From the NCBI GenBank assembly GCA_004194705.1, contig SADC01001342.1:203494-267493 (forward strand): DNA of 64,000 nucleotides, read 5' to 3'. This document shows, one piece after another, positions 1 to 10,207 of the stretch. The notes under the pieces were generated by a model. It had not been told where the DNA came from. It searched no databases and saw only the letters and a program-made list of their open reading frames with translations. Both the position numbers and the translations under genes were made by a program. The stretch's first letter is position 1. Every line of letters starts with the position of its first letter. This DNA is from Ditylenchus dipsaci (lineage: Eukaryota > Nematoda > Chromadorea > Rhabditida > Anguinidae).

Positions 1-340
1 TTGATAAACGTACATTTGTAACAGGATGTTGTCTATAACAGCTTTCGACCTCTAAAAACTGCCCCTGACCTACAAAACCATCATTTTTTAACCATGAGAC
101 GGTCTGTTTTCTGGATTAATTCGGGCATGCTGAAGATGGTTTGATAGTGGTAAAATGACGTTTTCTCGTAGTACTTTTTGAGTTTTGGGAAATAATTGAT
201 TTGGCTTGAGTTCAGAATCCCCCCCCCCACGGGGACTGATCAGGTGGAGGAGATAACATCATATTCGTGTTTCTCGACCCCGATTTCATGAGAAAGCCGG
301 CTGTTTTTTTGGTTCCGAGAAAAAAAATTTTTTCGAACCA
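1..340. other. Left-edge repeat debris
   Basis: No gene is visible. Bases about 105-150 contain a fragment (trinucleotide-level match around 'gcatgctgaagatggtttga') of the palindromic MITE family seen complete at 22005-22470, 24183-24535, 31050-31530 and 56820-57090. Runs of C at 221-229 and G at 344-351 resemble the linker runs of other repeats here. The rest is unassigned. Confidence 0.4.
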
Positions 341-730
341 CAGGGGGGGTATCATGGTCTTTTAGTCAAAATTTGAAAAATTCAAATTGGCACCTTTTGA
401 ATTTTAAAGGGAATAAGGGCTGTATTGGGAAGGGAATAAAAGGGCCACTTATCACTCAGGGCCCACTAACAAGAAGATGTTGAACATAGTTTTGAATACT
501 GGGACCTACCGCATAAATAAACTCTGGTATGCATACATTTTTTTGTTCGCTTGTGCGTTTTTGATTTTGAGTAAAAAAAATTCGAACCACAGGGGGTATC
601 ATGGTTTTTTAGTCAAAATTTGAAAAATTTAAATTGGCGCCTTTTGAATTTTAAAGGGAATAAGGGCTGTATAGGGAGGGGAAGGGAATAGAAGGGGCCA
701 CTAATCACACAGGGCACACTAACAAGAAGA
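320..730. repeat. Tandemly duplicated repeat fragment
   Basis: Two direct copies, about 320-480 and 575-730, share the order: 'cgaaccacaggggg', 'tatcatggt', 'ttagtcaaaatttgaaaaa', a run ending in 'ggaataagggctgtat', 'ggccact' and 'cactaacaagaagatgttg'. Related pieces recur at 54880-54950, 55840-55950 and 59990-60060. This belongs to a dispersed family often followed by 'gtaagtgagtgcgcgcatct'. No coding signal. Confidence 0.6.
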
Positions 731-744
731 TGTTGGGGGCGCAG

Positions 745-948
745 CAGGGTGACCAACTTGCCGTTATTTAGCGGCATTGCCGTTATTTCACACAATTTGC
801 CGTTATTTTGTTGTTGAAAATAACGGCATTTATTGTCCAATTTTATTATTAAATTAAAAAATGCCGTTATTTTTGGATTCTTCTATTTGGAATGCCGTTA
901 TTTTGGAACATGTTGCCGTTATTTTCAAAATTTGAGTTGGTCACCCTG
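745..948. mobile_element. 204-bp hAT-type MITE with internal 'tgccgttattt' repeats
   Basis: The ends are CAGGGTGACCAACT and its inverse AGTTGGTCACCCTG. Both flanks carry GGGCGCAG (737-744 and 949-956), a perfect 8-bp target-site duplication, as expected for hAT elements. The interior is repeated 'tgccgttattt' units, inverted in the middle ('aaataacggca'). Nonautonomous. The host site lies in the dispersed repeat that contains 'ggggcgcag'. Confidence 0.85.
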
Positions 949-1229
949 GGGCGCAGGGGGCTTGAGAGTTAGAGATGCGCGCACTCACTTACCTTAGTCA
1001 TGATTCCGAGAATTACTCTTGATCATAAAATGCATATAGAATCTATTTTTGCCACGGCACAAGTTGAAAAACATGGTAAGACAGTACAAGTATTTAAAAA
1101 ATTACCTTTTAACATTCTGCCATGAAAGTGGCCCTTTTCATTCCCTTTCGCTCCCTATACATATGGCACCTTCACTCTGAAATGTCAGAAGTATTCACCG
1201 TTGCAAAATCACAAACTTGATATTTTCAG

Positions 1230-2917
1230 ATGCATTGGTCAGGATGATGTCCTTGAGATGTTGCAGAAGATTCGCTTGTCTGGATCTCTACCAAATTTGG
1301 ACGGAATGATCTCTCGTGGCGGCGGAATAGAAGGTAGCATTGGCCGAGATTTGAGACGGGCCTGAATTTATTGTAACGCTTTGTAGCTTTTGTGGGAGGT
1401 GTGTGTGTGCTCTACACTCGACATAAACGTTTCTTTTTCCCGCATGCTTCTGCCGTAGAGCATTTGCGTTTGGAGCATGCTGCTAAAGATGGTTGTTTAC
1501 TTGGTTTGGTGTGAATATGCTTTATTTTGACGGATTTAGAGTCACCAGTAGAGCCTCCGTTCGCACTGCCACCTGTTACTGAAAATCAGAAGATTTCTTT
1601 TGAGGATGTTAGTTTTAGTTCGACCGGTGTAGCTGTAGACTTTTATTTGTTGTTCTTGTTACAGGGTATTCGCCTAATGGCAGCTGCAGCAGAGGAACAA
1701 GTGATAGAAATTGATGATGGAGAAGATCTGGATAACTTGGAAGATGGCGAACTTGAAGAAACTGCGACGAATAGCACCTATATCAGTGACTTTGAGGCTA
1801 TGAATGATGTTGATGTCATATTTGAACACATAGCCAAAACCCAAAAGGAAGAGGAAGCTTTGGTGATGCATCCTGATGACTATATTGAAATCCTTTCGGA
1901 AAAGGTGTTGAATTAATCTTTTGTGATCGGTTACATTGTTTGTATTTAGATAGTGGAACAGCCTTGTGAAGGTCAAAAATCCCCGCAAACAAAGATGATC
2001 GACATTGCAGATGCTGAGTTTGTTTTATCGATCTGACTGGCGATGATGAAGCAATAACGGAGGATGCTGATGCCAATGATGTATAGCTGTTTTTGCTAGA
2101 TGTAAAAAATTGTTGTGAAAAGATGATTTCATTATGGTTTTAGGAGGATGGTGTGCCTGAGACTCTCTCGATTGAAGTGCTTGCTCGGAATCCTGAAGAA
2201 GCAGAGCCTAAGGAGTCAAGGTTATAGACGTAATCACACAAAAAACTTATCGAAGCAACTTAATATATCGTAGCTAATTTAGGACACTCCTGTCAATGAT
2301 GAGCGAAGCAAGGCAATGGATTTGGACAGTTCTTTCGAACTAACGCCTTAGCTCTTCAGATGATGACATGAATGAAAACGTGAGTTTGACAGACTTGTTT
2401 TTTTCTTTCTTTAGCATGACTTTTCAAAATGAAACTGCATCGCCTATCAAAAATAGTTTCATTAACTTGTGAACTGGGCTGGTTTTTGAATGCCAATTAC
2501 AGTTGAATCACGATATAAGTTGAATCTCGATACAAGACACCCAACTCAACCGAGCATCATTGGTCATATATAAATAGTCTATCCTGTCACAGCCAACTAA
2601 AAAAAATTTATGTGGTGTTATGTCTCGAGTGCTGTTATATCGAGATTCAACTATGCTAGAATTTCCATTTACAAAAAACGGGAATGTAGAGTAAGTCATT
2701 GAGCTCTGCTTGTGATTATTGTTTAAAAAATTTAGGAACTAATGTTGTTAAAGCACCTGTTTATATTTAGGTCCAACAGCATACTAAAGCTAGGAATGAA
2801 AGTGAGCTGGATACCAAGACTAGTACGGAAGTTTTGTCTGCAAACTACTACAGAGAATTGATCAAGGAGCGATATAAGAAACTCGAAGAGGAAGCCAGGG
2901 CGAAAAGTGGTGTCTGA
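1230..2917 (+). CDS. Unidentified acidic protein with SUMO-interaction-like motif
   Basis: Spliced gene of unknown family. Proposed exons: 1230-1333, 1540-1628, 1665-1904, 1950-2080, 2154-2220, 2283-2379 and 2771-2917, with canonical GT-AG borders. The product begins (possibly incomplete at the 5' end) with CIGQDDVLEMLQKIRLSG and passes a proline-rich stretch (SPVEPPFALPPV). A strongly acidic block follows (VIEIDDGEDLDNLEDGELEE), then LIDLTGDDEAI, which resembles a SUMO-interacting motif, and a charged helical tail (YYRELIKERYKKLEEEARA). Two one-base frame shifts are needed, near 2028 and 2349, so either the read has indels or the gene is decaying. AATAAA at about 2970 is a likely poly(A) signal. 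The last intron contains a degraded pogo-type MITE. Acidic and SIM-like features suggest a nuclear protein; that is inference. Confidence 0.55.
2500..2653. mobile_element. Degraded pogo/Tigger-like MITE
   Basis: Starts TA-CAGTTGAATCACGATATAA and ends with the inverted 'ttatatcgagattcaacta'. It lies in the last intron of the 1230-2917 gene. Same terminal logic as the CAGT-ended, TA-flanked elements at 3375-5411, 26776-27111, 49077-52277 and 57197-58109, but more decayed. Confidence 0.6.
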
Positions 2918-3372
2918 AGAAAAAATAGACAGAATATTATGTTCCATGTTGGGTGTTATGTTGTGCAGTGAAATAAAACCGTTTTTTGGAAAATATTGTT
3001 TTTACCTGTAAGATGAGCTTTCTTATGGAGGCGTCATGGTCTCTTCGGCTTTCGAGCCTAGAGCGATGTTGTTGTGTGACGATGAAAAAATAGTGTTCTG
3101 AAATCCAAGCAAGCATCACCATACGATATCAAACAATCAGCCACTTTCTACTTACTGTAGAAGTACCTCAAGCCAGCTAATCTAATTAAAATGTGCGCTA
3201 GGAAGGTTATTCTTCAAGCTATTATGTTTGTTGCTCGGAGTTGTTTTAAATAATTTTACCTTAGTTGAGTAGACCATAGAGCCTAGTCCAAAATAACTTG
3301 ACTACTAGAGACTGGGATTCATATCCTTTATCCGGTCCCAGCCACATTTTGATGGCACCCTTATTTCTATGA
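2918..3372. other. 3' flank of first gene, no further gene seen
   Basis: Contains the likely poly(A) signal of the upstream gene (about 2970), then unassigned AT-rich sequence up to the transposon cluster. No conserved coding sequence recognised on either strand. Confidence 0.5.
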
Positions 3373-4136
3373 TACAGTAGAGCAGGGATCCCAAGTTTTT
3401 TTTTTCAAAAATAAGTTAATTTTCGAAAAAATAAGATTTTTGGCCCAAAAATAAGTACATTTTGAAATTTTGCTTTTTCGTAACTTTATTAGATAACTTA
3501 TCCTTAAATATCGTCATTTGTCATCAAATTCTTTATTCAATCAGAAAAAACCAATAATAACCACAAATGAATTAGCAACAAACAGTTAAAAGTACTTTTC
3601 CCAACTTCTAATCTTGGTTAATAGAACATTGCTTTTCAAAAGATAACTATACATTTGCGGGCAAGAGAAATCGAAATTAACTTTAGTCTGGACCACACTT
3701 TTCACTGTATTGACGTGAAGCCAATTTTTTCGTTAACACGCATTTGAGCCCTTTGGATTTGAGCCTCCGCATTTGAGCCCCCCGTATTTGAGCCCCCGCA
3801 TTTGAGCTCCCGCATTTGAGCCCCGCATTTGAGCCCCATAGCAAAAGCCGACATTTGAATCGGGACACGGACATTTCACCGCCGGGTCATTTCACCGCCT
3901 GTATAATTTCACCGCCGGGTCATTTCACCGCCTGTATCTGTCCATTTTTTTAAGTCCGATTTTGTATTTATTCATTTTTCTGTGTTTTTTCTTCGAAAAT
4001 CGATTTACTTTAAATATAAAAATTTAGCAATCTGATAGATGCTAATATAGAGATCGTATATAAAGAGTTAGCTCTTATCCCGGACCATGTACCCCCAAAG
4101 GGTCAGCCCTTATCCCGGACCATGTACACACAAAGG

Positions 4137-4182
4137 GGCTTCCTATTGAATTAGGTTGCCTGCCGAAGGCAGGCAGGTAGAA
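4137..4182. repeat. Shared 42-bp hairpin-bearing repeat, copy 1
   Basis: 'cctattgaattagg', then a perfect small stem 'gcctgccgaaggcaggc'. The same string with one or two changes is at 20659-20702. Both are followed by 'aggt'. Function unknown. Confidence 0.6.
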
Positions 4183-4460
4183 GGAGAAGAATCTGAAAAG
4201 AATGAAAATGACACTTATTGAATTTGTTGTTTGTTCTAGTGTTTCATTTAAATTGTTGAATGTTATCAATAAATTGCTTGCATATGTACCACTAGATTTG
4301 TTCTGTCGTTCTGTTAAAAATCAGCGACTAATAAGCTCACCCAAAAAAATTAAATGGGGCTCAAATGCGGGGCTCAAATGCGGGGCTCAAATGCGGGGCT
4401 CAAATGCGGGGCTCAAATACGGGGGGCTCAAATGCGGGGGCTCAAATGCGGGGGCTCAAA

Positions 4461-4640
4461 TCAAAAGGGCTCAAATACGTAGTAACCAATTTTTTCCTTC
4501 GTCCACTGAACACCGCAAATAGAAAAGATTCGCTCAATGAAAGCATTAGACACCGGAATGGAGAATATGGCACTGACCAATTGAAAGATGCCCGGCAGAG
4601 AATCATCGCTGTCGGAAAAGATCTTTATCCACTTTACTGG
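4461..4640 (-). pseudogene. hAT transposase C-terminal (dimerisation domain) remnant
   Basis: The minus-strand reading contains LPGIFQLVSAIFSIPVSNAF followed by ERIFSICGVQWTKEK. This is the C-terminal dimerisation-region pattern of hAT transposases (LxxLA...ipvSsa.sERvFS). Only this short tail is recognisable. It lies inside the 8-bp-duplicated hAT element 3383-4982, which agrees with the class inferred from its ends. Not functional as it stands. Confidence 0.75.
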
Positions 4641-5411
4641 AATCGACAATAAGAAAACACTGAGTACAACACAAACAAAATTCAAACAAAATTCGAAGGT
4701 TCAGTGTAACAAATAAACAGCGGCAAAAAATACCGTGAGCAAAAATACGAGACAAAACTAGGGAACTCGTAACAACCGGCAGAGAAAATTTGGGAAAATA
4801 GCACCTGTGCAAAATATTTCCGTATTTTCGTTTCAACACGAATATTTTAGTTTGAAATTTAATGGTAAGACAAATAAGACATTTTTCTCAAAAATAAGAC
4901 AAAATAAGATGATTTATTTTATAAGATTTCCCTCCTGAAAATAAGTACATTTCTTATAAAATAAGTACACTTGGGATCCCTGCAGTAGAGTCTCGATATA
5001 GTGGCACCCCCCTCAAGTTCGTTCCCGCCTAGGGTCCGACGACTTTTTTAGCTCGATTTTTGAAGGTTTTTGAGAACTTGATCCGTTAGTCCAGTCTCAA
5101 ATATCGCAAGGATTCCGATTTTATCGGTCGTTTCTAAAAATAGTCGAAGTTTTGCCGATAGGACCCGCGAGTCTCGATATAGTGGCACCCTATTTTCAAA
5201 AAGAGGTGCCACTATATCGAGACCCGCGGGTCTTTTCGGCAAAACTTTGACTATTTTTGGAAACGACCGGTAAAATCGGAATCCTTGCGATATTTGAGAC
5301 TAGACTGACGGATCAGGTTCCCCAAAAACTTTCCAAAATAAAGCTAAAAAATCATTGGACCCTAGGCGGGAACGAACTTGAGGGGAGTGCCACTATATCG
5401 AGACTCGACTG

Positions 5412-5790
5412 TATAAGCAAAATACACACTTAAAAAATTCGATTATAGCCTTGGCTGGTACAGAATAGCGATTGCATATAGTTGCATTAAAACTGAGCCC
5501 AGAATCAGTGCTGCATACACCAACTCTATCTAAGTACTCCTCAGAGGGGAAGAGGTGGAGAGAGTGAAGTAAAGTGTTGGTTTATTCCTCACAAAAGGCA
5601 CAGACAAGCTGTAGTTGTCAACTCCCAATACAACACTAACACCATACTTAAATGTAAAAAGAATGTATTGAAAAAAACACGAAAATTATAGTGGGTTGGG
5701 ATAAACGGGACAGGAACCGGAACGGCTTCAAGTCGCATCGAGGATAATTTTTTCAAAGTTTCTTTATCGGCCCAAATTTTAAAAACGTTA
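5412..5790. other. Unassigned intergenic sequence
   Basis: No conserved coding sequence, array or clear palindrome seen. It lies between two transposon clusters. Confidence 0.4.
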
Positions 5791-5792
5791 AA

Positions 5793-5950
5793 TACCGCAT
5801 TCTCTCTAATAATCCCAGTGTGGGATTAATTTGAATCTCCGAAATCTTGAAATAGTCAATTAAAACTAGCCCTAACTCTGAAATTCTAGTAAAAAAAAAC
5901 AAGGGGTGTGGGACTATTAGAGAGGTGGGATTATTCGAGAGAATACGGTA
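5793..5950. mobile_element. TACCG-ended MITE
   Basis: Ends 'taccgcattctctctaataa' and the inverse 'ttattcgagagaatacggta', with subterminal 'gtgtgggattaat'/'attagagaggtgggatta'. Members of the family are also at 26813-26972, 54176-54337 and 58540-58789. TA borders suggest Tc1/mariner-type insertion. Confidence 0.7.
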
Positions 5951-6344
5951 TCTCTATTTTTCCATTGATGACTTTTTCAGATAATGCAATAGATTTTCCA
6001 ATTTTTTCGGGTATCAAGTTTTTCGGTTTCGGGTATCGACCAAAAATCTTATATCTTTCTAAAATTTTACTTCTAAATCTACAGAGTGCTTCAAGAAATC
6101 CGCTAGTTTGAAAACAGACGTAACTTTTTCCTAGTGCGATTTCAAAATTATGTTTTTTGTAATCGATTTTTCTCGCCGATAATATTTTTTTGGTATATAA
6201 TGTGAAAAACACGATTTTCGCTCGGTCTCCCCTGTAGTTTGGGCCTTGGATTGTAGATGGTTTCTGGATGTCCCAGGCCCAAACCACAGGGAGATCAAGC
6301 AAAAATCGTGTTTTTTCACATTATACCGTATTTATTCGGTATAC

Positions 6345-6472
6345 CAACAACTGGGTACACATTATGACTGGGTACAACGACTGGGTACACTTACGACTGG
6401 GTACACTTACGACTGGGTACAACGACTGGGTACACTTACGACTGGGTACAACGACTGGGTACACTTTTTCGC
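6345..6472. repeat. Tandem array of 'gactgggtacaac/gactgggtacacttac'
   Basis: About eight units of 13-16 bp, all containing 'gactgggtac'. No inverted partner was found downstream of the MULE remnant, so the matching array may have been lost. Long open frames here are a by-product of the repeat. Confidence 0.8.
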
Positions 6473-6604
6473 AATTTTGTTTCTTTGTGAGACTTAAAGC
6501 TTAAAATTAGAAGCAGTACCAGAAGCCATTTTGGTGTCTTTTCAATTATTTTTGAGGTCAACTGTTTATTTTTACGCTGTGGAATTTTTTTAGATTTTCT
6601 TGAA

Positions 6605-7805
6605 ATGGCTAGCGTGCAAATGACTCACTCTCAGCGCATCGGAGCAAGAACGGCTCCCATCAGCTACACAGAAGACAGGAATGGATGCTTCGTTTGGACG
6701 AAGACTGGCAGAACCGTGGAGAAGAATGGAACCAAGCAAGTGTATTTCAACTGTTCCGGATGCAGACAGTACAAAATTGCAAATGGTGGAGCAGAAAAAA
6801 TTGCAACAGTCAAGTTTAACCTTACCGCAAATCAATGGATTGGTAGTCCGGAAGACTACCGTCATATCTGCCAACCAAAGAACATTAACCAGGTTTCACA
6901 TTTGTTTTTCTCAATTTTTCGGTTGCTACTGTTAGTGTTTTAGGTCATCGGGAGAAACGTCAGACGATCAGTTCAGGCAGAAGTCGCAGCTGGTACTAAT
7001 GAAAAGCCTTCTGCCGCGAGAGTTCGCATAGATGCCAAGCTGATCAGAGAATACCATGTGCCGCATCAAGGTCATTCATTTCTCATTTGTTACCATGGCA
7101 ACGTTTATATTATCAGACTTTGCCGAAATTCGCCAAGCTGCCATTGGAAGCGTCGTAGCAACTGAAGGAGCGCTCTACCGTGCCAAGAGAAAGAAGTGTC
7201 CCAGCATAAATACGTTCCAAGAATTTCTGGCTGCTGAAAATCGGGCAATGAGAATGACAATGCGTGGAGCCGAATCGAAACCTGGAGATGAACATTTCGA
7301 AGAGATGATTCTGCTTCAGGAGGTTAAATTTAGGATCGATAAAAATTATGTGAAAATATGTCTTATTGAAAAAATTCTAGACCAGGAAATTCTCATCTTC
7401 TCGTCTCAGATTCAACTTTCTCTTCTTCTGAATTGCACTCATATAATCTGTGATGGAACTTTTAAATATGCGCCAAAAGGAGTCAAGCAGATCTATCGTG
7501 TCTTCGGTCTGGTCCGACAAATTCATTCGACGCCGCTTGTCACTGCTCTTTTGATGGGAAAAAACAAATTTATGTACAAGAAAATGTGGGAAAAAAGTGA
7601 GCGATTTTCTACATTAGTCTTTTTTATTCGATTTGTTTGTTGTAGTCAAAGAAGCCTTGCTTAACCTGCATGTGGTCAGCTCAATCAACTGTGCCAATTT
7701 CGATGCCGAAATTGCAGCCTACTCATCCTTCGCTGAAGTGTTCCTAGGCGTGAAAGTCAAGCTTTGTAGTTTCCACGTCAAGCAAGGACTTTACCGCAAA
7801 GTATT
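6605..7805 (+). pseudogene. FLYWCH/MULE-type transposase remnant
   Basis: Spliced coding remains of a Mutator-like transposase. The N-terminal exon (6605-6891) has a zinc-finger-like pattern with FNCSGCRQYKIANGG and an H-x-C downstream (YRHICQPKN). After GT-AG introns there are further pieces (6943-7058, about 7100-7321). The catalytic region follows: HIICDGTFKYAPKG (first catalytic Asp), NFDAEIAAYSSFAE (second acidic site) and KLCSFHVKQGLYRK (the C-x2-H motif typical of MULEs). The sequence stops near 7805 and the final catalytic Glu region is missing, so it is truncated. Compare the intact relative at 49492-51525. Confidence 0.75.
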
Positions 7806-8340
7806 TTAATCATTGTAGAAAGCACTATATAATTTTTTATCATACAGATGAAAGTTGGTATAAAGTAAGGGTTAAAATATTAAAAAATTCAATTCGATGA
7901 AATCCTCAATAGGACTATACCAGTACTTTCGGTAGTATCCTGGAACTGACGTTTTTTCCCAATTTTAATTTACATTCTCATTTGCAACCTTGTACTCAAA
8001 ATGTAGCCCTGCTTCTTGCCGTCATTTTCAGCATACGGTAGTATAAAATAATGTAAATCGAAATCGCAAAAAATCTCAGTTCCTAGTACGCATCATTTTG
8101 GCTGGTTTCCTTTGATTTTGGTAGTCATTGCCAAAATCGCAAAATTGAGGCAGTTACTGACAGCGAAGCAGTGCTGGAAATGGTTGCAATCGATTGCTCG
8201 ATGATTTTTGGACCTAAAAGTCAAAAAACTTACTAAAAAAGTAAATTAAAACACCCCCAGAGGGACTAGAACTTTCGACAAAAGACGATGCGTATATAAA
8301 GTTCCCCCCCCCCTTTAACTCCCACGAGCTCTACCGATTC
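7806..8340. other. 3' remains of MULE composite, no gene
   Basis: AT-rich sequence with a C run at 8307-8316. I recognise nothing coding. It lies between the truncated transposase and the right inverted flank of the composite element. Confidence 0.4.
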
Positions 8341-8627
8341 CGCTTGTTTGATTCTGGATTTTCCCGATTTTGGGGGATCGAAAAAACCGACATGTCTTTC
8401 CATTAGAAGAAATACGACATACCAAAAAATATTGTCGGCAAGAAATATCGATTACGGAAAACAGAATTTTGAAAATCGCTGTAGGAAAAAATTTAAGGCT
8501 GTTTTAAAACCGGCGAGTTTCTTGAAACACCTTGTATATTGTTTTGAAATAGCAATAATCACTAGACAAAATAACTGTTTGGCTTCGACAGTTGTCGAAA
8601 TCTCATTGTTTTGGATAGGGTTGTCAC

Positions 8628-8798
8628 TAGGGTTGGCGGGTAACCGAGATTTTCGGTTTCGGTTACCCGAACCGAATTATCCATGTATTCTTGCTTTTAG
8701 TGAATGGTGTTGGTCTTGCCATGGCTATGATGCACATCATCACTTTTTCGGTTTTTCGGATAAAATGCCGAAATCGCTTGCCTAAACCACCGACACTA
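8628..8798. mobile_element. 171-bp hAT-like MITE carrying a captured SUCLA2 piece
   Basis: Left end TAGGGTTGGCGGGTAACCGA; right end inverse TAGTGTCGGTGG. Flanking 8-bp duplication GTTGTCAC at 8620-8627 and 8799-8806. Subterminal 'gattttcggtttcgg' and 'ttttcggtttttcgg' flank foreign DNA (8677-8744) that matches a SUCLA2 intron/exon junction at 13303-13371. Confidence 0.75.
8677..8744 (+). pseudogene. Captured SUCLA2 intron-exon fragment
   Basis: About 66 bases align with 13303-13370, roughly 85% identical by eye: 'tatccatNtattcttgNttttag' followed by 'aatggtgNtgNtcttgccatggctaNgatg'. The exon part would encode NGVGLAMAMMHII, against [13 protein letters not shown] in the SUCLA2 gene. Because the intron end and its AG are included, the copy was made from DNA rather than mRNA. 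It is embedded in the MITE 8628-8798 and cannot make a protein by itself. Confidence 0.8.
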
Positions 8799-8876
8799 GT
8801 TGTCACCACGGTGTCTGAAAACGCAAAAAAGTTTCGCTTTGTATTTTTAGACGAGTTCAGCAAATCGTCAAAGTTT

Positions 8877-10158
8877 AAGCCTCGTGTCCAATTAGCGGAT
8901 TTTCACCTTCACTCACACTCTTCATTGGACACACAACAAACCTTTCACTCTCACTCTGACTTTGTCCCTCACTCTCACTTTCACTCTCAGTGTGTGTCCA
9001 AAGTCAGAGTGAGAGTGAAAGGCAGACTGATAGTGAGAGTGAATGGCAACTTTTAAAAGACTTGAAACTGAAAAAGAGTGAGAGTGAGAGGCAGAGATAG
9101 AGTTATTTATTTATATTATATTTATTTATTTATATTTCTCTCTTTGTATCTCCTGGTATGTTTCTTCACATAAACCTACCTACCGAATCCGGGGTGCAGA
9201 AATAAATAAAAAATTAGAAAAATCGCCCTTCGGCAGACTGAAGGGCGATTTTTTCTAATTTTTTATTTATTTCTGCACCCCGGATTCGAACCAGCGACCT
9301 CCCTTCTAAGTACGTAAGGCACTACACCAACATCTCTCCTTATTAGGATCGCCGAGAACTCACGTCGGAGTAGCCAATAGGCAGGGAAACGGTAAATTCG
9401 CCCACAGTAAATTCGCCTACAGGTAAATTCGCCCACAAATTTTTTTTATTTTCAGGAACAAATAAACCATGCTATCCAACCCAAAATTGCGAGCTGAAAA
9501 CTGTTTGTTAGGACCAAAATCCTGTTTTGACTAACCAGAATCTCAATACTCTAGAAAGGTACCCACTCCAAAGTGCTGAACCCCAAAGTTTGGGGAATCA
9601 TTGTGATTAAGCAGAAAAACAGTTCTATGTTATCCAAAATTAATTTACCTAGAGCCCAATAGGCAGAAATAACTGGTTTTTTGGGGGTTTACTAAAGGGG
9701 GGGGTAAACTTTTTGCGAAAAATCGATTGAGCGGATCAGAATTCCAGTCTGATGGGCTAAATCGCCCAGAATTCCACCCTAATCCACCCTGAACCACTCA
9801 AAACCACCGTAAACCTGGAATTCTGAGCGATTAAGCCTATCGGACCCGAAATCTGATCCGCTCAATCGAATTTTCGCAAAAAGTTTACCCCGCTTTAGTA
9901 GACCCCAAAAAACCAGTTATTTTTGCCTTTAGGGCACTCTGGATGTGGTTCTGAGTGATTCTAAGGAGTGATGTAGAGGTTGCTGGTTCGAATATTTGAA
10001 AATTCCGCTAATTGGACACACGAAAATTGAGTGCAAGTGAGAGTGAAAGTGAGAGTAAAAATAAGTGTCCGCTAATTGGACACACACTGAAAGGGAGAGT
10101 GAGAGGTAAGATTGTGAGTGAGAGTGAAAGGAAAATCCGCTAATTGGACACGAGGCTT
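8877..10158. mobile_element. Foldback-type element with 'cactctcactct' inverted arrays
   Basis: Ends AAGCCTCGTGTCCAATTAGC and the exact inverse at 10139-10158. Inner arrays are 'ctttcactctcactct' (8905-9000) and 'gagagtgaaagtgaga' (10025-10135), with 'tccgctaattggacacac' repeated inside. The flanks CAAAGTTT (8869-8876) and TACAGTTT (10159-10166) agree at 6 of 8 bases, a possible aged target duplication. It contains hairpin 9184-9288, an 'aaattcgcccacag' array (9393-9440) and a piece of the 'gtttactaaagggg' palindrome family (9630-9960). Confidence 0.7.
9184..9288. repeat. Near-perfect 105-bp hairpin with terminal B-box-like motif
   Basis: 'cgaatccggggtgcagaaat' at the left is mirrored by 'atttctgcaccccggattcg' at the right. 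The stem is almost perfect with a short loop around 'ttcggcagactgaa'. The ends plus 'gaaccagcgacct' look like the GGTTCGAATCC internal-promoter box of tRNA genes, read on the minus strand. Confidence 0.75.
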
Positions 10159-10207
10159 TACAGTTTCTCAGTTAACACAGCACAAATGTCTAAACTGTTT
10201 TAACTCT

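Larger units (their letters stand above)
3383..4982. mobile_element. hAT element with array-type inverted repeats
   Basis: The ends are CAGGGATCCCAAGT and ACTTGGGATCCCTG. The 8-bp target-site duplication CAGTAGAG occurs at 3375-3382 and 4983-4990. The outer parts are 'aaaataagt'-rich on both sides. Inner inverted arrays consist of 'catttgagcccc' (about 3745-3836) and its complement 'ggggctcaaatg' (about 4354-4480). The middle carries 'tttcaccgccgggtca' and 'cttatcccggaccatgtac' duplicates. A hAT transposase tail remnant lies at 4461-4640 on the minus strand. Confidence 0.85.
3375..5411. mobile_element. Pogo/Tigger-like palindromic MITE, split by a hAT element
   Basis: Terminal sequence TA-CAGTAGAGTCTCGATATAG, with the opposite end reading 'ctatatcgagactcgactg'-TA, so CAGT termini and a TA duplication as in pogo/Tigger elements. 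The body (4983-5411) is a long palindrome centred near 5200 ('ggcaccctattttcaaaaag' region). Its first 8 bp are duplicated because the hAT element 3383-4982 landed there. A related copy is at 49077-52277. Confidence 0.8.
5980..8600. mobile_element. Composite element with ~250-bp inverted flanks enclosing a MULE remnant
   Basis: The left flank 6035-6250 contains 'gaaatccgctagtttgaaaa' and 'aatcgatttttctcgccgat'. The right flank about 8400-8560 carries the inverse order, 'ggcaagaaatatcgattacg' and 'aaaccggcgagtttcttgaa'. A small hairpin (6203-6322) and a 'gactgggtacac' array (6345-6472) lie inside the left flank. The transposase remnant 6605-7805 is central. I could not read a target-site duplication, so the outer limits are approximate. 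Confidence 0.6.
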
